Below, one piece after another: positions 54,414-62,866 of a stretch of DNA of 64,000 nt (within the stretch, counting starts at the first letter, position 1; every line of letters begins with the position of its first letter). Below the pieces are notes generated by a model. That model searched no databases, had not been told where the DNA came from, and saw only the letters and a program-made list of their open reading frames with translations. Both the position numbers and the translations under genes were made by a program. Source of the DNA: DATLGB01 sp038258425 (lineage in GTDB: Bacteria > Actinomycetota > Thermoleophilia > Solirubrobacterales > Solirubrobacteraceae); assembly GCA_038258425.1 (NCBI GenBank), contig JBBSPV010000002.1:62001-126000 (forward strand), written 5' to 3'.

Positions 54414-55868
54414 ATGGCCCCACCCCTCGTCGCCGACCGCCCAGAGACCAGCCGCTGGCTGATCCTCGCGCTCGTCTGTCTCGCCCAGTTCATGGTGGTG
54501 CTCGACGCCACCATCACGAACGTCGCCCTCCCGTCCATCGAGCGCGACCTGTCGCTGTCCCAGAGTGATCTGCAGTGGGTCATCAACGGCTACGGGCTGC
54601 TGTTCGGCGGCTTCCTGCTGCTCGGCGGACGTGCCGCCGATCTGTTCGGCCGCAAGCGGCTCTTCCTCGCCGGCATCGCGCTGTTCTCGCTCGCCTCGCT
54701 CGTGTGCGGGCTCTCCGACGACCCGAGCATGCTCATCGCGGCCCGCGCCGTGCAGGGCCTGGGCGCCGCGCTCGTCTCCCCGGCCGCGCTGTCGATCATC
54801 ACGACGACGTTCGAGGGTCCCGACCGGGCGCGGGCGCTCGGCGTCTGGGCGGCGATCGCCGGCGGCGGCGGGGCCTTCGGCCTGCTGCTCGGCGGCGTGC
54901 TGACCGACGCGCTGAGCTGGGAGTGGATCTTCTTCGTCAACGTCCCCATCGGCCTCGCGACGCTCGTGAGCTCCACGCGCTTCGTACCCGAGAGCCGGCT
55001 CGCCGACGGCTCGGGCGGGTTCGATCTCGCCGGCGCCGCGCTGGGCACGGGTGGGCTCGTGCTGCTCACCTACGCGATCGTCAAGGCCGGCGACTACGGC
55101 TTCGGTGACCTGCGGACGCTCGGGCTCGCCGCCGGCGCCGTGGCGCTGCTGGCCGGCTTCGTCCGGCTCGAGGCCCGCCTGCGGGCGCCGCTGGTGCGGC
55201 TCGGGATCTTCCGGGTGCGCTCGCTGGCCGCGTCGAACACCGCGATGCTCCTCGTGACCGGCGGGCTGTTCGCGTTCTTCTTCTTCGGGTCGCTGTACCT
55301 CCAGCAGATCAAGGGCTTCGACCCGCTGGAGGCGGGCATCGCCTTCCTGCCGCTGACCGGCGGCATCATCCTCGGGGCCGGCATCTCGCAGGCGCTCGTC
55401 TCGCGGCTGGGGATCAAGCCGGTGCTCATCGGCGGCCTGCTCTCGGCGGCGCTCGGGCTGCTGTGGGCCACGCAGCTGTCACCCAACAGCTCCTACGCGG
55501 GCGGGCTGCTGCCGAGCCTGCTGCTCATCGCGCTCGGGATGGGCAACGTCTTCGTCCCGCTGACGCTCACCGCGACGGCGAACGTCGAGGCCGACGACCA
55601 GGGCCTGGCCTCGGGGATCTTCAACACGTCCCAGCAGATCGGGGGCGCGATCGGCCTCGCCGTCCTCTCGACGGTCTCGGCCAACGTCACCTCGGGGTCG
55701 CTCACGAGCGGCGTGGATCGCACGGCCGCGCTGGTCGACGGCTACACGGCGGCGTTCACGGTCGGGGCCGGGCTGATGCTGGGCGCGGTCGTCCTCGTCT
55801 CGGTCTGGCTGCGCCGGCGCGACGTCGCCACCGCGGTGAGCGGCGACGTCATCCCGGTGGCGGGATAG
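54414..55868 (+). CDS. MFS drug exporter, DHA2 (14-TM) family
   Basis: A 484-residue major facilitator with about 14 hydrophobic helices. The start 'RWLILALVCLAQFMVVLDATITNVALPSIERDL' contains motif D1 of DHA2 exporters, 'GGRAADLFGRKRLF' the loop 2-3 motif A, and 'LGVWAAIAGGGGAFGLLLGGVLTD' motif C of antiporters. It expels drugs or toxic metabolites using the proton gradient. ATG 54414 is fixed by GGAGG 8 nt upstream. It is followed by a TetR gene at 11 bp, its likely repressor. Confidence 0.88.
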   Translation: MAPPLVADRPETSRWLILALVCLAQFMVVLDATITNVALPSIERDLSLSQSDLQWVINGYGLLFGGFLLLGGRAADLFGRKRLFLAGIALFSLASLVCGLSDDPSMLIAARAVQGLGAALVSPAALSIITTTFEGPDRARALGVWAAIAGGGGAFGLLLGGVLTDALSWEWIFFVNVPIGLATLVSSTRFVPESRLADGSGGFDLAGAALGTGGLVLLTYAIVKAGDYGFGDLRTLGLAAGAVALLAGFVRLEARLRAPLVRLGIFRVRSLAASNTAMLLVTGGLFAFFFFGSLYLQQIKGFDPLEAGIAFLPLTGGIILGAGISQALVSRLGIKPVLIGGLLSAALGLLWATQLSPNSSYAGGLLPSLLLIALGMGNVFVPLTLTATANVEADDQGLASGIFNTSQQIGGAIGLAVLSTVSANVTSGSLTSGVDRTAALVDGYTAAFTVGAGLMLGAVVLVSVWLRRRDVATAVSGDVIPVAG

Positions 55869-55879
55869 CCTGGAGGGCC

Positions 55880-56518
55880 ATGGGTGACGCGACCGCCCCG
55901 ACCGTCCGCGCCGACGCCCGCCGCAACCGCGAGCGGATCGTCGACGCGGCGTCGGCGTGCTTCGCCATGGACGGCGTCGAGTGCCAGATCACGGCCATCG
56001 CCGCCAAGGCCGGGGTCGGCAACGCGACGGTGTTCCGGCACTTCCCGGCCAAGCGCGACCTCGTGCTGGCGGTGCTGGACCGCCGCATCCGCGAAGCCGA
56101 GGCGCTCGTCGAGCGCGAGGCAGCCAACCCTGATCCCGCCGCCGGGCTGCGCGCCATCGTCGAGCACATGGCCGAGGCGATGGTCAGCGATCAGGCGCTC
56201 AAGCAGGCGGCCGGGGAGGGCCTGTACGCCGACACCGACCTCGTCTGCCGGCGCGACGAGATCTACGAGCGCATCCGCGCGCTGGTCGAGCGGGGCAAGG
56301 CCGACGGCGTGGTGCGCGCCGACGTCGAGATGGTCGACCTCATCGTCCTCGTCCAGGGCGTCGCGTGGTCCGCGGCGCCGCTGGAGGCCCGTACCCCCGG
56401 CGTCTGGCGCCGCTACCTCGCGCTCGCGCTGGAGGGGACGCTCGGTCCGTCGGCCGGCACGCTGCCCGCGGCGCCGACCGAGGCCGACCTCAACGCGGCC
56501 GGGCCGGCCGGCGCCTAG
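55880..56518 (+). CDS. TetR family transcriptional regulator
   Basis: A 212-residue regulator. The N-terminal HTH is 'RRNRERIVDAASACFAMDGVECQITAIAAKAGVGNATVFRHFPAKRDLVLAVL' (about 14-66), and the C-terminal helical ligand domain follows. It has GGAGG just before the ATG and lies 11 bp after the DHA2 exporter gene on the same strand; it probably represses that exporter until a substrate binds. Composition is host-like. Confidence 0.88.
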   Translation: MGDATAPTVRADARRNRERIVDAASACFAMDGVECQITAIAAKAGVGNATVFRHFPAKRDLVLAVLDRRIREAEALVEREAANPDPAAGLRAIVEHMAEAMVSDQALKQAAGEGLYADTDLVCRRDEIYERIRALVERGKADGVVRADVEMVDLIVLVQGVAWSAAPLEARTPGVWRRYLALALEGTLGPSAGTLPAAPTEADLNAAGPAGA

Positions 56519-56537
56519 CGCTCCCGCAGCTCCTCGA

Positions 56538-58187
56538 TCACGTCGGCGTGGCGGCGATCAGGCGGATGCGCACGCGGCCGCGCTCCTTGACGACCCCGAG
56601 CACGAAGCCGCCGCCGAACGGCGCGGCGCCGCGCCGGTGCACGGTGTAGGTGCCCTGGGCGCGGCCGGCGTCGCCGCCGCGGACCTGGAGGTCGGAGACC
56701 GCGTAGTCCGACGTCCGGTTGGCCCGGAACTGGGCGGCGTACTGGGCGACGACGGCGCGGCGGCCGCGCTGCGAGCCACTCGGCAGGACGCGCACGACGT
56801 CGCGGGTGAGCAGCCGGCCGAGGCCGCGGGCGTTCTCCTCGGCGTAGGCGCCGGAGAACGCCTCGACCGCGGCGCGCACCTCGTTGTCGGTGACCGCCTC
56901 GACCGCGGGCGGCGACCGGTCGGCGCCCGCGCCGCTGATCGCGAGCGCGGTGACCGCCACGAGACCGGCCAGCGCGGCGGCGGCCAGCGCGGCGCGGGCG
57001 GGCACCCGGCGGCGGCGTCCGTGGACGCGGACCGCGCGGGCGGCGGGGGCCGCCTTCGCGTCCGCGTCCACCCGGGGCGGGTCGGGGGCGTGCGGGGGTT
57101 CCTGACGCCCGGGCCGGGCGACGGTGGGCCCGTCACCGGGTGCCGCGTCACCTTCCCCATGGATGCCGTGCGCTTCGTGCCGCGCGACGGTCGCCGCCGT
57201 GGCGGTCCCGTTGGCCGCGTCACGTTCCGCAGGGATTCCATGCGCTTCGTGACGCGCGCCGCCCGGGTCGTCCGCATCCGCCGCCTGAAGGACGGCCGTC
57301 GCCGCGCCCGGGTCCGGCGCGGCCGTGCCGCGGGCGACCGTCCGCTCCGTCTCGGTGACCGGCTCCCCGGCCGCGGCCGCCAGCGCGGCGCGGCCGAGGT
57401 CGCCCGCCGACGGGTAGCGGTCGGCGGGGTCCTTCGCCAGGGCTCGGGCGAGCACGCGGTCGAAGGGCGGCGGTGCGCCGCGCGACGACGCCCGCGGCGG
57501 GATGTCGTGAAGCGCCGCGTGGATGGCGGCGGGAACCGTCGCGCGCTGCAGCGGCGGGCCGCCGGTGAGCGCCGCGTAGAGCACGCAGGCCAGCGCGTAG
57601 ACGTCCGAGCGCGCGTCGCAGCGCTCGCCGCGCAGCTGCTCGGGCGAGGCGAAGTCGACCGTCCCGAGCCAGCGCCCGGACTCCGTGATCCGCGTGTCGG
57701 CGTTGGTCAGGCGCGTGAGGCCGAAGTCGGTGAGGTAGACGTGCTCGCCGGCGTCGAGCAGGACATTGGCCGGCTTGACGTCGCGGTGGACGAGGCCGCG
57801 GGCGTGCGCGGCGTCCAGCCCGGCCGCGACCTGAGCCACGATCCGCGCCGCCCGCGCTGGCTCGAGCTGGTGCTCGCGGCGCAGCAGGCGGTGCAGGTCG
57901 GTCCCGCGGACGAGCCGCATGACCAGGTACGGGACGCCGTCCTCCTCGCCCGCGCCGTAGACCGGGATGACGTTCGGATGGTCGATCGAGGCGGCCAGGC
58001 GCGACTCGTGCTCGAAGCGCGCCCGGAACTCCTCGTCCTGCGTCCGGTCGGCGACGATGAGCTTCAACGCGACCGGCCGCTGCAGGCGCAGCTCCGTGGC
58101 GGCGTAGACGACGCCCATGCCGCCGCGGCCGGCCACGCCGTCGATGCGGCAGCCGGCGAACACGGTTGCTGGCGCGAGCTCGGCCAC
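56538..58187 (-). CDS. Transmembrane Ser/Thr protein kinase with extracytoplasmic NTF2-like domain
   Basis: A protein of about 549 residues. The kinase domain has 'GVAGRGGMGVVYAATELRLQRPVALKLI' (Gly loop and Lys), 'HRDVKPANVLLD' (catalytic loop), 'DFGLTRL' and 'GTVDFASPEQLRGE'. A linker with a 24-residue repeat follows (57142-57258), then a single membrane helix 'AALAAAALAGLVAVTALAIS' and an outside domain 'VRAAVEAFSGAYAEENARGLGRLLTRDVVRVLPSGSQRGRRAVVAQYAAQF', an NTF2/SnoaL fold in place of PASTA. It probably senses a small ligand outside. Start GTG 58187 has GGAGG directly upstream; ATG 58211 is possible and overlaps the divergent gene start. Confidence 0.85.
   Translation of the reverse strand: MAELAPATVFAGCRIDGVAGRGGMGVVYAATELRLQRPVALKLIVADRTQDEEFRARFEHESRLAASIDHPNVIPVYGAGEEDGVPYLVMRLVRGTDLHRLLRREHQLEPARAARIVAQVAAGLDAAHARGLVHRDVKPANVLLDAGEHVYLTDFGLTRLTNADTRITESGRWLGTVDFASPEQLRGERCDARSDVYALACVLYAALTGGPPLQRATVPAAIHAALHDIPPRASSRGAPPPFDRVLARALAKDPADRYPSAGDLGRAALAAAAGEPVTETERTVARGTAAPDPGAATAVLQAADADDPGGARHEAHGIPAERDAANGTATAATVARHEAHGIHGEGDAAPGDGPTVARPGRQEPPHAPDPPRVDADAKAAPAARAVRVHGRRRRVPARAALAAAALAGLVAVTALAISGAGADRSPPAVEAVTDNEVRAAVEAFSGAYAEENARGLGRLLTRDVVRVLPSGSQRGRRAVVAQYAAQFRANRTSDYAVSDLQVRGGDAGRAQGTYTVHRRGAAPFGGGFVLGVVKERGRVRIRLIAATPT
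57142..57258 (-). repeat. Coding tandem repeat in kinase linker
   Basis: Two closely similar units of about 46 bp start at 57142 and 57214, a 72-bp (24-codon) period. They encode 'ARHEAHGIPAERDAANG' and 'ARHEAHGIHGEGDAAPG' in the juxtamembrane linker. Reading frame is kept, so a protein-level or slippage origin is likely. Confidence 0.6.
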
Positions 58188-58209
58188 CCCTCCAGGGTAC
58201 GGTGGGGCC

Positions 58210-59109
58210 ATGGGGCCGATGACCTTCGCGGGCTCGACGCTGGACCGCGCGTCCGACCGACGCGCCCGTCCCGAGTGGGTCGAGCGGGCGCGGCGCGACC
58301 AGCGCGGCCGGGCCGTGCTCGCGTCCCGCCGCGGCGTCGGGCTCGACGGCGCCCCCGCGCGCTCCGGCGACGATCCGTGGGCGGCGCCGGAGGGCGACCG
58401 GCTCGCACCCCGCCTCGTGGAGCCCGACGATCGCGAGCCGATCCTGCTCGGCGTCCGCGCCGACGGCGCCCCGCTGTGGGTGCTCGAGGCGACCGACGAC
58501 GAGCCGCTCGTCGGCCTGCGCGAGGCGGCGCCGCTGCTGGCCCCGGAGGACGCCGGGCTGCTCGCCCACGCCCAGCAGCTCGTCCACTTCCGCCACACGC
58601 ACGCCTTCTGCGGGACCTGCGGGCGCCCGACCGCCGCGGCCGAGGCGGGTCACCTGCGCGTGTGCGAGGAGGGCCACTCGACCCACCCACGCACGGACCC
58701 CGTGGTCATCATGCTCGTCACCGACGGCGCCGACCATGTGCTCATGGGCCGGCAGCCGTCCTGGCCCGCCGGGCGCTACTCGGCGCTCGCGGGCTTCGTC
58801 GAGCCGGGCGAATCGCTCGAGCACGCCGTCGCGCGCGAGGTCCGGGAGGAGGCGGCGATCGAGGTCGCCGACGTCCGCTACCACGCCTCCCAGCCGTGGC
58901 CGTTCCCGGCCAACCTGATGCTCGGCTTCTACGCGACCTACGCGGGCGGGGACGCGCACGCCGACGACGACGAGCTCGAGGACGTGCGCTGGTTCTCGCG
59001 CACGGAGATCACGGCCGCGGCCGACGGCGGCGGGGAGCAGGGGGCGTTCAAGCTCCCGCCGCCGATGGCCATCGCCCGCCGCCTGATCGACGGCTGGCTC
59101 GCTGCCTAG
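58210..59109 (+). CDS. nudC: NAD(+) diphosphatase NudC
   Basis: A 299-residue Nudix enzyme. A C4 zinc motif is readable as 'FCGTCGRPT' with a partner Cys in 'RVCEEGHSTHPR' (one of the usual four ligands appears replaced by His). The Nudix box is 'GFVEPGESLEHAVAREVREEAAIEV', a complete Gx5Ex7REUxEExGU apart from the terminal Gly. The NudC signature 'SQPWPFPANLMLGF' follows. NudC hydrolyses NAD(H) and removes NAD caps from RNA. Start ATG 58210 or 58219; it is divergent from and abuts the kinase gene. Confidence 0.88.
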   Translation: MGPMTFAGSTLDRASDRRARPEWVERARRDQRGRAVLASRRGVGLDGAPARSGDDPWAAPEGDRLAPRLVEPDDREPILLGVRADGAPLWVLEATDDEPLVGLREAAPLLAPEDAGLLAHAQQLVHFRHTHAFCGTCGRPTAAAEAGHLRVCEEGHSTHPRTDPVVIMLVTDGADHVLMGRQPSWPAGRYSALAGFVEPGESLEHAVAREVREEAAIEVADVRYHASQPWPFPANLMLGFYATYAGGDAHADDDELEDVRWFSRTEITAAADGGGEQGAFKLPPPMAIARRLIDGWLAA

Positions 59110-59121
59110 GCGCGGCCAGCC

Positions 59122-59889
59122 CTAGGGCAGGTAGTAGAACGGGTTCGGGAGCTTGTAGGCCCGCCTGGCGTGGCCGCCGGCGAGGTCGGAGAACTGGTCG
59201 CCGACGTTCGCGACGATGCGGAAGCCGCGGCGCTCGATCGCCCGACGCGCGCCGGCCTTGTACTGGACGGTCGTGCCGGTGAAGCCGGTCGGCTTGAGGA
59301 TCAGCCGGCGGTAGCCGCCGAAGCCCTCGCGCGCGAGGTTCTGCGCCGTCGGGGCGCGGACGGCCTCGCCGCGCCCGGTGATGAAGAACACGGCCAGGCC
59401 GCGCCGGCGGGCGAGGCGGAACAGGCGCAGCGTCGGACGGATGGCCGTGCCGATCTGGTCCGTGGCCTCGTTGCGCGAGTTGACGCCGAACGTGAAGTCG
59501 TCCTGCTCGATCGCCGTGTAGTTCGACAGCGCGGTCTCGTCGACGTCGAGCACGAGCGCGCGCCTGCGCCCGTGGTGGCCGCCGCGCAGGCGACGCAGCT
59601 GGCGGGCGGCGAGGGCGTCGATCTGGGCGATCTCGCGCGCGTAGACGCCGGAGTCGTGGAAGGCGCGCAGCGTCGGCTCCCAGTCACCGGCGTTGTAGGG
59701 CGTGGTGGATCCGAGGTACGGCAGCCCGCCCGCACCGTCGTCGAGTTGGATGACCGGCACGCGGTCGATGATCTGGACGGTGGGATCCGGCGGCGGGGCG
59801 TAGTCCGTGGCGGGCGCGGGGCCGGCGGCCCGGGCGGCGGGAGCGGCGACCGCGAGGGCGGCGGCCGCGACGAGGAGGAGTCGACGCAT
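59122..59889 (-). CDS. Exported HAD-family acid phosphatase
   Basis: A 255-residue class B-type acid phosphatase. A signal peptide 'RRLLLVAAAALAVAAPAARA' is followed by 'GGHHGRRRALVLDVDETALSNY' with the DxDET nucleophile motif, 'VFFITGRGEAVR' with the Thr of motif II, and 'VANVGDQFSDLAGG' with the acidic motif. It hydrolyses phosphomonoesters outside the cytoplasm. ATG 59889 is used since it precedes the signal sequence; an upstream ATG 59901 exists. Confidence 0.85.
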   Translation of the reverse strand: MRRLLLVAAAALAVAAPAARAAGPAPATDYAPPPDPTVQIIDRVPVIQLDDGAGGLPYLGSTTPYNAGDWEPTLRAFHDSGVYAREIAQIDALAARQLRRLRGGHHGRRRALVLDVDETALSNYTAIEQDDFTFGVNSRNEATDQIGTAIRPTLRLFRLARRRGLAVFFITGRGEAVRAPTAQNLAREGFGGYRRLILKPTGFTGTTVQYKAGARRAIERRGFRIVANVGDQFSDLAGGHARRAYKLPNPFYYLP

Positions 59890-59972
59890 GGGGCGAAGCA
59901 TTCCACCGTCGCGGCCGCAGGTGTTAGCGGACGGGTCAGCTCACGGTGCGGCGCCGTCCTCGCCGCTGCGAC

Positions 59973-60521
59973 TCAGCCGCCGCAGACCGGCCAGGGGCTC
60001 GAGCCGCTCTGGCTCAGCAGCTGCTGCGCGCGGGCGTCCTGCTCGGCCTCGGGGGCCGCGGCCGGGTCGCCCGAGCCGCCCACGGAGGCCCAGGTCTGCT
60101 GGTCGAACTGGTACTTGCCGCGGTAGGTGCCGGAGGCGTCGACGGCGCCCGGATCGCCGCCGGACTCGCAGGCGGCGATCGAGTTGAGCGCCGGGCTGGC
60201 GGCGGCGGACGGCGCCGCGGCGGCCGTGGGTCCGGCGGCGGGGGCCGCGGCCGGGCTGGGCGCCGGTGCGCTCATGCCGCGCAGCACGGCGAGCGAGGCC
60301 TGGATCTTCTCCTCCGACGGGGTATGCCGGCCGCCCGCATGCCGGACGCCCTGGCGGACGATGTTGCGGCCGGGCTCGCCGTGGCGGTCGGCCTGCTTGT
60401 AGGCGTGCAGGTACATGCGCTTGAGCTCGGGGCTGGCCTTGTCGGCGTGGGCGGCGGCCGGCAGGCCGACGCACAGCGCGGACGCGCCAACGGCCGCGGC
60501 GACGATGCGTCGCGGGATCAT
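59973..60521 (-). CDS. Rpf-like transglycosylase (resuscitation-promoting factor type)
   Basis: A 182-residue exported protein: signal peptide 'IPRRIVAAAVGASALCVGLPAAAHA', a helical middle ('SPELKRMYLHAYKQADRHG'), a Pro/Ala-rich linker, and a C-terminal Rpf-type transglycosylase domain 'NSIAACESGGDPGAVDASGTYRGKYQFDQQTWASVGGSGDPAAAPEAEQDARAQQLL' with the catalytic Glu in ACESGG. It cleaves peptidoglycan during growth resumption. ATG 60521 is fixed by AAGGAG (60527-60532). A structured leader lies upstream. Confidence 0.85.
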   Translation of the reverse strand: MIPRRIVAAAVGASALCVGLPAAAHADKASPELKRMYLHAYKQADRHGEPGRNIVRQGVRHAGGRHTPSEEKIQASLAVLRGMSAPAPSPAAAPAAGPTAAAAPSAAASPALNSIAACESGGDPGAVDASGTYRGKYQFDQQTWASVGGSGDPAAAPEAEQDARAQQLLSQSGSSPWPVCGG

Positions 60522-60543
60522 GGTCACTCCTTCGTGTCGCAGT

Positions 60544-60608
60544 CGCGAGGCCCGGGCGGCAGAGGCCGATCACCGGGCAGGCGGCGCCAATGGACGCGCC
60601 GCCTCGCG
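60544..60608 (-). promoter_or_regulatory. Three-way-junction 5' leader of rpf-like gene
   Basis: On the leftward transcript CGCGAG (60608-60603) pairs with CTCGCG (60549-60544), enclosing two hairpins: GCGGCGC/GCGCCGC with an 8-nt loop (60581-60602) and GCCCGG/CCGGGC with an inner CGGC-CTCT-GCCG stem (60550-60578). All stems are perfect and nearly no base is left unpaired at the junction. It ends 11 nt before the ribosome site. It does not match the c-di-AMP riboswitch consensus as I know it. Confidence 0.5.
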
Positions 60609-60678
60609 TGACGACCAAACGGTAGGCCGCCCGGTGCCCGCCGCGCGTGCGCCGGGTCACATTGCAACCGATCCTGCG

Positions 60679-61503
60679 TCAGCGTGGCGCGACGACGCCC
60701 GCGACGTGCGGCCGGCCGGTGCGAGCGTCCGTGACCGCGAACGCCCGCGCGTCCCCGCCGCCCGCGGTGCTGAACGCCGCCCGACCGGGAAGCGGCAGCG
60801 GCAGCTTGAAGCGCACCCGGACGTCGTAGGCGTCGCCGAGGTGGCCCTCGAGCGCCGCGAGGCAGCGAGCCGCGACCCACATGCCGTGGGCGATCGGCCT
60901 CGGGAACCCGAAGGCGCGCGAGGTCAGCGGATGCAGGTGGATCGGGTTCCAGTCGCCGGAGACCGCCGCGTAGCGGCGGCCGGCGTCGCCCGGGACCGAC
61001 CAGATCGCCGTCGGCTGGGGCGCCGCGTGGCGGGGCGTCTCGTCGCCGGCGGACGACCCGCCGCCGGCCTCGCGGTGCAGGTACGTCGTGCGGCTGCGCC
61101 ATACGGGCTCCCCGTCCACCGCCGCCGAGGCGGCGACGTCGAACTGCCGCCCGCGCGGGTGCGGGCGCAGGTCGACGGTGCGCACGGCCACGTCGAGGCG
61201 CTCGCCGGCGTGCACGGGCCGCAGCCGCTCGATCGCGTTCTCCGTGTGCACGAGCCCGACGACCCCGAAGGGGAAGTCGAGCCGGGTCATGAGCTCCATC
61301 GCGAGCGGGAAGGCGAGCAGGTGCGGGTAGGTGGCCGGCAGCACGTCGGAGACGCGGAACCCGCACACGCGCTGGTAGGCCGCGAGCCGCCGGCGGTCCG
61401 GCTCGATCCCGGCGCGCGTGAGCTCGTCTCCGGGCAGCGCACGGCCGCCGCCGATCCCCGGCAGCAGACGCAGCGCGGCCTTCGGGTACGTCGACGCGCC
61501 CAT
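60679..61503 (-). CDS. MaoC-like (R)-hydroxyacyl dehydratase, HtdX-like
   Basis: A 274-residue double-hotdog protein. The C-terminal hotdog has the hydratase 2 motif 'YAAVSGDWNPIHLHPLTSRAFGFPRPIAHGMW' with catalytic Asp and His. The N-terminal half is a degenerate MaoC fold ('RVSDVLPATYPHLLAFPLAMELM'). It dehydrates 3-hydroxyacyl-CoA or ACP in fatty-acid chain metabolism. Its ATG overlaps the FabG4-like stop by one base. The gene order matches htdX-fabG4-fadA2 of mycobacteria. Confidence 0.83.
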   Translation of the reverse strand: MGASTYPKAALRLLPGIGGGRALPGDELTRAGIEPDRRRLAAYQRVCGFRVSDVLPATYPHLLAFPLAMELMTRLDFPFGVVGLVHTENAIERLRPVHAGERLDVAVRTVDLRPHPRGRQFDVAASAAVDGEPVWRSRTTYLHREAGGGSSAGDETPRHAAPQPTAIWSVPGDAGRRYAAVSGDWNPIHLHPLTSRAFGFPRPIAHGMWVAARCLAALEGHLGDAYDVRVRFKLPLPLPGRAAFSTAGGGDARAFAVTDARTGRPHVAGVVAPR

Positions 61504-62840
61504 CACGCCCCCAGCAGGTGCTGGCCGTCCACGCGGATCGTGTTGCCGGTCACCCCGCCGGAGCCGGGGGAGGCGAGCCAGGCGATCGTCTCGGCGACGT
61601 CGCCCGGGAGCCCGCCCTGGGCGAGCGAGTTCATCCGCCGGCCGGCCTCGCGGGTCGCCACGGGCATGGCCGCGGTCATCTGCGTCTCGATGAAGCCGGG
61701 GGCGACGGCGTTGATGGTGATGTGCCGGTCGGCGAGCAGCGGCGCGTAGGCGTCCACGAAGCCGATGATGCCCGCCTTCGACGTCGCGTAGTTCGCCTGG
61801 CCCCGTTGCCCGGCGATGCCGTTCATCGAGGAGAGGGAGACGACGCGGCCCCCGGCGCGCAGGGCGCCGGCCTCGAGCAGGCCGTCCGTGAGCCGCTCCT
61901 GGGCGGTGAGGTTGATCGCCATGAGCCCGTCCCACTGCTCGCCGGTCATGCGCGCGAGCGTGCGGTCGCGCGTGACGCCCGCGTTGTGGACGACGACGTC
62001 GACGCCGCCGTGGCGCTCCGTGAGATGCGTGGCGAGCCGCCGGGGCGCGTCCGGCGCGGTGATGTCGAGCTGCAGGGCGGTGCCGCCGACGCGGTTCGCG
62101 ACGGCGCTGAGCGCCTCGCCGGCGACCGGGACGTCGAGGCCGACGACGTGGGCGCCGTCGCGCCCCAGGGTCTCCGCGATGGCCGCGCCGATGCCGCGCG
62201 CGGCGCCCGTGACGAGCCCGACCCGCCCCGCGAGGGGGCGGTCCCAGTCGGCGACGGGCTGCGACGCGCCCGCGCCGACGCGCACGACCTGGCCGTCGAC
62301 GAAGGCCGACTTCGAGCCCAGCAGGAAGCGCAGGGTCGACTCGAGGTTGCCCTCGGCGCCCGGGGCGGCGTAGAGCAGCTGTGCCGTGGCCCCGGCGCGG
62401 ACCTCCTTGGCGGCCGAGCGGGTGAAGCCCTCCAGTGCGCGCTGGGCGATGGCTGCGGCCGGCGTGGCCGCCTGCTCCGGCGGCGTCCCGAGCACGAGCA
62501 GGCGTCCCGACGGGCGCAGCGTGGTGATCGTCGCGTGGAAGAAGGCGTAGAGATCGTGCAGCTCGGCGCTCGACGCGATGCCCGAGGCGTCGTAGACCAG
62601 CGCGGCGTGGCGCTCGTCCTCGGTGGTGTCCTCGCGAACCTCGGCGCCGGCGGACGCGAGCGTCCGGCGCACCGCCTCGAGCAGCCGCCCGCCCGGGGCG
62701 GCCCCGAGCCTGGCCGAGGCGTCGAGCAGCGGCTGTCCCGGCGCGTAGCGGCGCAGCGGCGCGGGCGCGGGCAGGCCGAGCCGGGAGACGAGCAGGTGGC
62801 CGGGCCCCGAGCCGGCGAACTGGGTGTAGCGGTCGGCCAT
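61503..62840 (-). CDS. fabG4: High-molecular-weight 3-oxoacyl reductase, FabG4-like
   Basis: A 445-residue reductase, about 200 residues longer than ordinary FabG. The N-terminal half is a degenerate flavodoxin-like Rossmann domain ('DRYTQFAGSGPGHLLVSRLGLPAPAPLRRY') as in mycobacterial FabG4. The C-terminal SDR domain has 'GLVTGAARGIGAAIAETL' for NAD(H), 'HNAGVTRD', catalytic Ser-Tyr-Lys in 'SLSSMNGIAGQRGQANYATSKAG', and 'APGFIETQMT'. It reduces 3-oxoacyl-CoA. It is divergent from the thiolase gene, 26 bp apart. Confidence 0.87.
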   Translation of the reverse strand: MADRYTQFAGSGPGHLLVSRLGLPAPAPLRRYAPGQPLLDASARLGAAPGGRLLEAVRRTLASAGAEVREDTTEDERHAALVYDASGIASSAELHDLYAFFHATITTLRPSGRLLVLGTPPEQAATPAAAIAQRALEGFTRSAAKEVRAGATAQLLYAAPGAEGNLESTLRFLLGSKSAFVDGQVVRVGAGASQPVADWDRPLAGRVGLVTGAARGIGAAIAETLGRDGAHVVGLDVPVAGEALSAVANRVGGTALQLDITAPDAPRRLATHLTERHGGVDVVVHNAGVTRDRTLARMTGEQWDGLMAINLTAQERLTDGLLEAGALRAGGRVVSLSSMNGIAGQRGQANYATSKAGIIGFVDAYAPLLADRHITINAVAPGFIETQMTAAMPVATREAGRRMNSLAQGGLPGDVAETIAWLASPGSGGVTGNTIRVDGQHLLGA

Positions 62841-62866
62841 GGTCGCGAACGCTAGCGTTCAATCGC

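Noticed and set aside
55884..59282. 1132-codon open frame on the plus strand across the kinase gene
   Set aside because: The translation is Arg/Ala/Pro-rich and unlike any protein; TetR, the kinase and NudC explain the region in other frames.
60544..60675. c-di-AMP (ydaO-yuaA) riboswitch before the rpf-like gene
   Set aside because: The conserved internal sequences of that class could not be found; only a generic three-way junction is supported.
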